From positions 1 through 8,758 of the forward strand of contig JAEDJV010000103.1 of the NCBI GenBank assembly GCA_016296165.1: a DNA stretch of 8,758 nt. Reading direction: 5' to 3'. Shown here piece by piece: positions 1-6,900 of this stretch (position 1 is the stretch's first letter; each line of letters starts with the position of its first letter). The DNA is from Oscillospiraceae bacterium. Lineage in GTDB: Bacteria > Bacillota > Clostridia > Oscillospirales > Ruminococcaceae. Under the pieces are notes generated by a model that was given only the letters and a program-made list of their open reading frames with translations, searched no databases and was not told the origin of the DNA. Position numbers and translations under genes: made by a program.

Positions 1-594
1 ATAAGATATCTGTTTAGAATTATACGTAATTTTGCTGAAGATCTTATTAGATGCAATGTTGATCTAAAATTTAACGATGGCATAAACTATGATATTAAAG
101 ACACATCAAAAGCCAAGATAGTTGAAGAATTAATTACAATTTTTAAGGATGAAACGTTATATATTCAGCTTGAAGAAAAATGCAAATGTTCTGATTTACT
201 TTTTTACCGAATAACAGAAATAAAGCGGTTGCTATCTGATACTGACTACGAATATGCTGTAACAAAATTTAAAAATTATCATAAGCACATCTCATGGCAG
301 ATTCAACGTTTATACAGAATAAGGAACGAAATCGCTCATTCAGCCAATATCGACAAAAACAGTTTGACCATATATACAGAACATTTATTTGATTATCTAT
401 CAACCTTTGTTTCAGAAATAGTTTCTTGTATGCAAACAGGTGATTTCAAAAAAATAGGCGAGATTTATTGTAAAATACAGGATAACTACACAGTATTTCA
501 GGAAATAGTAAAAAACCCCAAAAAAATCAACCCCGAAGACATACAAATTCTGAATGATACTCTATTCAGAACAGGAATTTTGAATTTTATTTAA
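1..594 (+). CDS. HEPN-domain protein, 3' part (start lies outside window)
   Basis: The frame is open from the first base to TAA at 592-594, giving the last 197 residues of a protein whose start is not visible. The most informative motif is RNEIAH (bases 322-339, visible residues 108-113). It fits the R-x4-H catalytic signature of HEPN domains, with the usual polar residue (Asn) right after the Arg. Predicted helices surround it. HEPN proteins with this motif are commonly metal-independent RNases in toxin-antitoxin, abortive-infection and other defence systems; that role here is inference. No signal peptide or membrane segment is seen in the visible part. The region is markedly AT-rich (about 20-25% GC in sampled lines against about 43% in the large gene downstream), suggesting a different origin. 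The gene is followed 9 bases later by an intrinsic terminator, so it is probably transcribed separately from the genes downstream. The exact HEPN subfamily cannot be named without the N-terminus. Confidence 0.75.
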   Translation: MRYLFRIIRNFAEDLIRCNVDLKFNDGINYDIKDTSKAKIVEELITIFKDETLYIQLEEKCKCSDLLFYRITEIKRLLSDTDYEYAVTKFKNYHKHISWQIQRLYRIRNEIAHSANIDKNSLTIYTEHLFDYLSTFVSEIVSCMQTGDFKKIGEIYCKIQDNYTVFQEIVKNPKKINPEDIQILNDTLFRTGILNFI

Positions 595-603
595 ATAATA
601 CAT

Positions 604-637
604 AGCAGTTAAGAGTAAAATCTTAGCTGCTTTTTTT
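604..637 (+). terminator. Intrinsic terminator after the HEPN gene
   Basis: An 11-base-pair stem with one G-T wobble (arms 604-614 AGCAGTTAAGA and 621-631 TCTTAGCTGCT) encloses a six-base loop GTAAAA. It is followed directly by a run of seven T (631-637). This is a textbook rho-independent terminator. It starts 9 bases after the stop codon of the HEPN gene and ends 27 bases before the next gene, so it separates the two units. Since little room is left for a promoter between it and the next gene, some read-through may supply that gene. Confidence 0.85.
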
Positions 638-648
638 ATGCCCTGACG

Positions 649-657
649 AAAGGAGGT
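649..657 (+). promoter_or_regulatory. Near-perfect Shine-Dalgarno site fixing a GTG start
   Basis: AAAGGAGGT is complementary to the anti-Shine-Dalgarno end of 16S rRNA over nine bases. It lies seven bases before GTG at 665. It decides the start of the small gene: the only nearby upstream ATG in the same frame (638) runs into TGA at 644, and the next internal Met would remove most of the protein. Confidence 0.8.
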
Positions 658-664
658 AATCCCA

Positions 665-877
665 GTGCATAAAGACCTGCAAATCAAAGACTATGATCCT
701 GCTGTTTACAGGGGCGTTGACAGCACTGATGAAAAAGCAATCCAACTTGCCCTGCAGAACGGCGAAAAGCTCATTATAACAAGGTATGGTCACATTTACG
801 ACAGTCACGGACGCTGGATTGCGGACGGAATGCGTCGTGAAAAAAATTCTGAAAAAGTCTTGACTTTAACGCTTTAA
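665..877 (+). CDS. Small hypothetical protein, 70 residues, GTG start
   Basis: I do not recognise this family. The protein is soluble, mixed alpha/beta in appearance, with no Cys, no membrane segment and no signal peptide. An acidic N-terminal half contains DYDP and DSTDEKA. It is followed by a short beta-like stretch (EKLIITRYGHIYDSHGRW, about residues 34-51) and a basic tail. The start is GTG, supported by an unusually strong ribosome site seven bases upstream. The gene ends 31 bases before the giant methylase-helicase gene, in the same direction, so the two may share a transcript. The last codons and the stop lie inside an inverted repeat and a candidate promoter for the downstream gene. 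An accessory role in the mobile element is inferred only from position. It is probably a real gene, because ribosome site, frame and spacing agree. Confidence 0.7.
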   Translation: MHKDLQIKDYDPAVYRGVDSTDEKAIQLALQNGEKLIITRYGHIYDSHGRWIADGMRREKNSEKVLTLTL

Positions 878-888
878 TGCGTTAAACT
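860..888 (+). promoter_or_regulatory. Candidate sigma-A-type promoter for the methylase-helicase gene
   Basis: TTGACT (860-865, five of six to the -35 consensus) is followed after exactly 17 bases by TAAACT (883-888, four of six to the -10 consensus). Transcription would begin near 895, only about 14 bases before the ATG at 909, so the leader would be little more than the ribosome site. The elements overlap the 3' end of the 70-residue gene. The match is by eye and could be chance in AT-rich DNA. Confidence 0.35.
865..886. promoter_or_regulatory. Perfect 8-bp inverted repeat, possible operator or hairpin
   Basis: Arms TTTAACGC (865-872) and GCGTTAAA (879-886) are perfect inverted copies around a six-base centre TTTAAT. 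The repeat fills the spacer of the candidate promoter and touches both hexamers, as expected of a repressor operator. The stop codon of the upstream small gene (875-877) lies in the centre. As RNA it would form a hairpin ending ten bases before the ribosome site of the next gene. No T-run follows, so it is not an ordinary terminator. Confidence 0.45.
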
Positions 889-908
889 AATTATGAAAGG
901 AGAAAGAA

Positions 909-3900
909 ATGCCAACAAAACTTCAGACTGTTGAGGAACAGCTCAAAGAAAGAACCGAAAAGCTCTGGAAAGAACCTGAAGAGTATATTTCCTTACTTGA
1001 AACAGCTTCAAGGCTGTACAAATACAGCTTTAAGGATCAGGTTCTTATTCATGCACAGCGACCTGATGCCGTAGCCTGTGCGGAGTACGACACATGGGGA
1101 CGTGAAGATATAACAAACCGTTATGTCAAGCGTGGAAGTAAAGGTATCGCCCTTCTCAAAGAAGAAAACGGCAGAATCAAGCTCAGATATGTCTTTGATT
1201 TCAAGGACACAGCAGCAAAGGATGCACGTTCAAAGGAACCATTCTTCTGGAAGATAACAGACAGGAATGAAAATGCAGTAATCAAAGCTCTCTCCCCTGA
1301 TGACAGCTATCTTGACACAGCTGTCAGGAACAAGGTTGCAGAACTTGTAAGTACACAGTCTGAAAATTATCTCCCGGCTATACGTTCTGAAATGGACAAC
1401 ACATTTCTTGCCGACCTTGATGACTTAAATGTCAGAATAAGATTTGAGAATCTTCTCAGAGCAAGCGTTTCCTACATGGTTCTCACAAGATGCGGTTATG
1501 ATGCAGAAGCTATGGTTGACCTTGAAGATTTCAGAGGCATCTATGAATTCAACAGTATCACAGCAATGACTGTTCTCGGAGATGCAGTCAGCACACTTTC
1601 GGAACAGATATTAAGAAGCATTGAGCTTACGCTTAAAATCGAAAGGAGTAAAGAAAATGAGCAGAACATTACCGAAAACAATAACAGAGAACGGAATTCA
1701 GTACAGACTGGACGAGAAAACAGAGACTTATCTTCCGGAATGGGAAATGAAGGAACAGAAGGATATCGGGAAGTACGGACTTCTCAGGAGAACGTTCCTG
1801 AAGGAAAAGAAGAGCTGGCTGTATCAGGCGATGATGATAGAAGGAACTCTGAACGAACATCTGGCGGAGATGGACAGCACAGCACAGAAGAGAATGGACG
1901 AAATGATCTCTCAGATGGCGAAAAAAATGGGAGTGACAGAGGAACTGAAAGCGAAAGACCAGATGGCATGGGTGGGAATGATGAACAACATCATGAACTC
2001 AGCGGAGGAAACGATTCTGAGCGAGCTGATCTACGCTTAAATACAGAAGAAAACAACATAGAAGAAGCAGTATCGGAAGAAATTTCTGATGCTGCTTTTT
2101 CTGTTCTCGAAGAAGCAAAATTCCTTATAAATGAGTACTGTCTCAGTGAATTTGAGGGTGAAGCGAATTTCTCAGATTTATCTGCAGTTCCTTTAGCTCA
2201 CACTACAGACGAGGATTATGATTTTCCGATTCAGGTGTACGCAGACCTTGTAAATTTCCGTATGATTAAGGAATACAACACCGTTACTGTATCAACAGAG
2301 CAGTTTGAAAGCCTTGAATCAATGCTCGGAACACTTGAAAGTCTTAACTTTGACGATCTTGTATATCTTACTGATGAAGAAACTGCCCTTGGACTGGCTG
2401 CTGAAGAAGAAATATCTGATGAGTCTGAAAGCATCGACGAAACCTTCGATATTGAACCGGATATTGAAGAATACGGCGGTTACAAAGAATCTTCACAGCT
2501 CACACTTTTCGGTGATGATATAGACTTCCCTGAATATCAGCAGGAAAGCCTGCTTTCAGAATCAGCAGTATCTCAGGATATGATTGACTATATCCTCCGT
2601 GCCGGCAGTAACGAACCACAAAGCATTGAAAGAATAGTCGCACAGTTCGAGAAGAACAAAGGTGTTGAAAGCAACGCAAAATTTCTTGCTGATGAATTCA
2701 GAACAGACGGCAGAGGCTTTGTATATGACAGTCCTGACGGTCTTAAAAGCACACAGCTTGCAGTATGGTATGACAATGAAGGTATCACTGTAGGCATCGG
2801 AAATACCGCCCACAACCGTCTTTCAAGCATCTCAATGACATGGGAACAGACTGCTGAACGTATCAGTGAATTACTTTCTGAGGGCAGATTTGCAACACAG
2901 GACATACTTGACAATGCTGAACCACAGGCAAGAACCTACCTTGCATACAAGCTGTGTTATCTTCATCAGGACGTTGAAATTCCGTATTTCATTCCTTTTG
3001 AGATGTTTCAGGGTGGTTTCCCTGCAAGTACACAGCGTATATCAGATGCTCTCACAGATAAGGATACTATTTCAGAATATATTACCGGAATGGAAGAGCT
3101 TATACGGCTTTATGCAGAGGACAAAAACGTATTAAGATTCCATTTTCACAAAATGCCTGATATACTTGAAGAATTAAAGGATCTTCAGCTTGAAAGGCTT
3201 CATTTCAAAGCAGAACCGTCATTTATGGTTGCTCACAAACATTTTATTACCGAAGATGAAAAGGACAAGCTCATTGCCGGTGGAAGCGGTATGGAAGGCG
3301 GTAAATTCCGTATAGCCGAATTTTTCAGCAAACCACATTCACAGAAGGAAAAAATCGACTTTCTCAAAAACGAATACGGAACCGGTGGAGTAGGACGAAG
3401 CGGATACGATGAATTTCATGATGCCAAAGGAATTGTGCTGAAAAAAGGCGGCTTAATGAATCCTGATGCACAGACTATGATGAAATGGAATGAAGTCGCT
3501 GACCGTATCGACAGACTTATCTCCCAGAACAGATATATCACTGAAGATGATATAAAAAGGAAACAGAGACTGGAAGAAATCAAAAAGCAGCGAATTGAAG
3601 AAAGCAGACTTGCCAAAGAAAAAGCTGCTAAAGAGAATGCTGATGAGCCGGTGTTACCTGAACCGGCAGAACCGGCTGAGGCAATAACTGCCACAAACAT
3701 CTCAGATGTCCCTGAAATCAGCGGAGAAAAGCATGACTTTACTATTACTGACGAAAATCTCGGTGTCGGTGGTCCGAAAACCAAGTACAAAGCAAATGTT
3801 GAAGCGATAAAGCTTCTTAACAAGCTCGAAGATGAAAACAGGCTTGCAAATCCGGAAGAACAGGAAATCCTTTCACGTTATGTCGGATGGGGCGGTATGC

Positions 3901-6900
3901 CACAGGTATTTGACGAGAACAATTCATCATGGTCTGCTGAATTTACTGAGCTTAAGGCACTGATTTCTCCTGATGAATATGATGCAGCAAAGGCATCTAC
4001 ACTCACGGCGTACTACACTTCTCCTACGGTTATCAACGCTGTTTATGATGGTCTTGCCAATCTTGGATTCAAAGAAGGCAACGTACTTGAACCGGCAATG
4101 GGTGTCGGCAATTTCTTCGGTACCATGCCGGAAGAAATGAAAAACAGCAGGCTTTACGGTGTAGAACTCGACAGTATATCAGGCAGAATAGCAAAACAGC
4201 TTTACCAGACCGCAGATATTCAGGTGTCAGGCTTTGAAAAAACTCAGTTCCCGGATAATTTCTTTGACGTAGCTGTTGGAAATGTACCTTTCGGTCAGTT
4301 CAAACTGTCGGAAAAACGATATGATAAGCTCAATCTTAATATCCATGACCATTTCTTCGCAAAATCACTGGACAAGGTTCGTGCCGGTGGTGTCATCGCC
4401 TTTGTAACATCAAAGTGGACACTTGATAAGGCAAATTCTCAGTTCAGAAAATATCTCGCACAGAGAGCAGAACTTCTCGGAGCAATAAGACTTCCTAACA
4501 ATGCGTTCAGCAACAACGCCGGAACAGACGTAACATCTGATATTATCTTTTTACAGAAGCGTGACAAGATGCTTGACATTGAACCTGAGTGGGTAAATCT
4601 CGGAAAAACTGCTGACGGAATACCTGTTAACAAGTATTTTGAGGAACACCCTGAAATGATACTCGGCGAAATGAAACAGGGCATTGAATATTCACTTTAC
4701 GGAAACGCTGAAGGAACCGCCTGTGTTCCGTTCGAGGGAGCTGACCTTAAAGAACAGCTCAGAAAAGCTGTCGCAAATATTCAGGGTTCTATCCCGGAGG
4801 TTGAAATTGAAGAAACAGAAAAGGCGGTGGAAAGCATTCCGGCTGATCCGAATGTAAAAAACTTTTCCTATACGGTTATTGATGATAATATCTATTACCG
4901 TGAAAACAGCCGTATGTTCCTGAAGGATGACCTTCCGAAAGCAACAGCAGAACGTATAAAAGGCATGGTAGAGCTTCGTGAGTGCGTCAGAACACTCATA
5001 GAATACCAGCTTAATGAATACAGCGACAATGACATCAGGGCACAGCAGAGTGTCTTAAACGACACCTACGACAGCTTCACAAAGAAGTACGGATTAATCA
5101 ATTCAAGAGGAAATGCAAGTGCATTTTCCGAGGACAGTGCCTACTATCTCCTCTCTTCCCTTGAAATACTCAACGAAAACGGAGACCTTGAAAGAAAAGC
5201 TGATATGTTCACAAAAAGAACTATCAAACAGAAAGCTGAAATCACAAGCGTTGATACGGCATCTGAGGCTCTTGCTGTTTCGATATCAGAAAAGGCAGGC
5301 GTAGATATGGAGCTTATGGAAAAGCTCACAGGAAAGAGCGAGGAGCAGCTTTACAGCGATCTTAAAGGCGTGATATTCCTCAATCCTTTATACAGCTTCG
5401 GCAACTCTGAAACTCAGAAATATCTTACTTCCGACGAATATCTCTCGGGTAATATCAGAGAAAAGCTTGAAACAGCACAGCGAACAGCTGAACTTTATCC
5501 GGAAGATTACAGCGTAAACGTAGAAGCTCTTAAAAACGCAATGCCGACACCTCTTGAAGCAAGTGAAATCGACGTAAGACTTGGTGCAACATGGATTGAT
5601 ACAGAAATAATAAAGGACTTTATCATAGAAACACTTCAGGTTCCGAAGTTTCTGCAGAATATGATTGATGTAAATTTCTCAAAATTCACATCTGAGTGGC
5701 AGATTGACGGTAAAAACGTTGACCGTTCAAATGTCATGGCAAACGTTACTTTCGGTTCTGAACGTAAAAATGCGTACTCTATCATAGAAGACACTCTTAA
5801 TCTCCGTGATGCAAGAGTTTACGACAGAGTTGAACAGCCTGACGGCAAGATAACATCTGTACTCAACAAAAAGGAAACCATGATAGCACAGGAAAAACAG
5901 GAAGCAATAAAAAATGCTTTTAAGGACTGGGTATTCAGGGATCCTGACAGACGTGAAAAGCTTGTTGAGAAATACAACGTACTGTTCAACAGCTCCAGAC
6001 CTCGTGAATACGACGGCAGTCATATCACATTCTCAGGTATGTCCCCTGAAATACAGCTCAGACCTCATCAGCTTAATGCTATTGCTCACACAATGTACGG
6101 TGGCAACACTCTCCTCGCTCATCAGGTCGGTGCAGGCAAGACCTTTGAGATGGTAGCCTCAGCCATGGAATGCAAAAGACTTGGACTATGTACAAAGTCA
6201 CTCTTCGTTGTTCCAAATCATCTGACAGAGCAGATGGGAGCTGAATTTCTCAGACTTTACCCGGCTGCGAATATTCTCGTAGCTACAAAAAAGGATTTTG
6301 AAGCAAAAAACAGAAAAAGATTATGCTCAAAGATAGCAACCGGCGATTATGATGCAGTTATTATCGGTCATTCTCAGCTTGAAAAAATTCCTGTTTCTGC
6401 TGAACGACAGGAAAAAATCATAAGGAATCAGATTGTTGAGATCACGGAAGGAATTAAGTCACTCAACGGTGTTCGTGGCAGTCAGTTCAGCGTTAAACAG
6501 CTTGAAAAAACAAAGCGAAATCTTGAAGCAAAGCTTAATAAACTCCTGAATTCTCCTAAGAGAGACAACGTTGTAACCTTCGAGGAACTGGGCATTGACA
6601 AGATGTTCGTTGACGAGGCACATAATTTTAAAAATTTGTTCCTCTACACAAAAATGCGTAATGTAGCCGGTATTCAGCAGACAGAAGCACAGAAGTCATC
6701 TGACCTATATATGAAATGTCAGTACCTTGATGAAATCACAGGTGGAAAAGGCATAGTATTTGCAACAGGAACCCCTGTATCAAACTCAATGACAGAGCTT
6801 TATACGATGATGAGATATTTGCAGGCTGACAAGCTGAAGGAAATGGGAATGCACAACTTTGATGCGTGGGCAGCAAATTTCGGTGAAGCTGTTACAGCAA

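Noticed and set aside
364..396. TTGACC with a downstream GATTAT as a promoter inside the HEPN gene
   Set aside because: The spacing is 21 bases and the -10 match is weak; such matches are common in AT-rich DNA.
229..594. TTG at 229 as the start of the HEPN protein
   Set aside because: The frame is open from base 1 with protein-like sequence and there is no ribosome site before 229, so the gene begins upstream of the window.
1621..1656. TTG at 1621 as the start of tnpV, giving 139 residues
   Set aside because: No ribosome site precedes it, while ATG 1657 has AAAGGAG at the right distance and gives the usual TnpV length.
1669..1969. Antisense open frames opposite tnpV
   Set aside because: They are short, have no ribosome sites and are rich in Ser, Phe and Pro, as expected from reading the Glu/Gly/Arg-rich linker DNA backwards.
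2305..2523. Another same-strand nested open frame of 72 residues
   Set aside because: No ribosome site and no recognisable family; it lies over a normal conserved part of the large protein, unlike the tnpV case.
3416..3823. Antisense open frame of 135 residues
   Set aside because: Ser/Phe/Leu-rich shadow of the Lys/Glu/Pro-rich linker of the large protein; no ribosome site or known motif.
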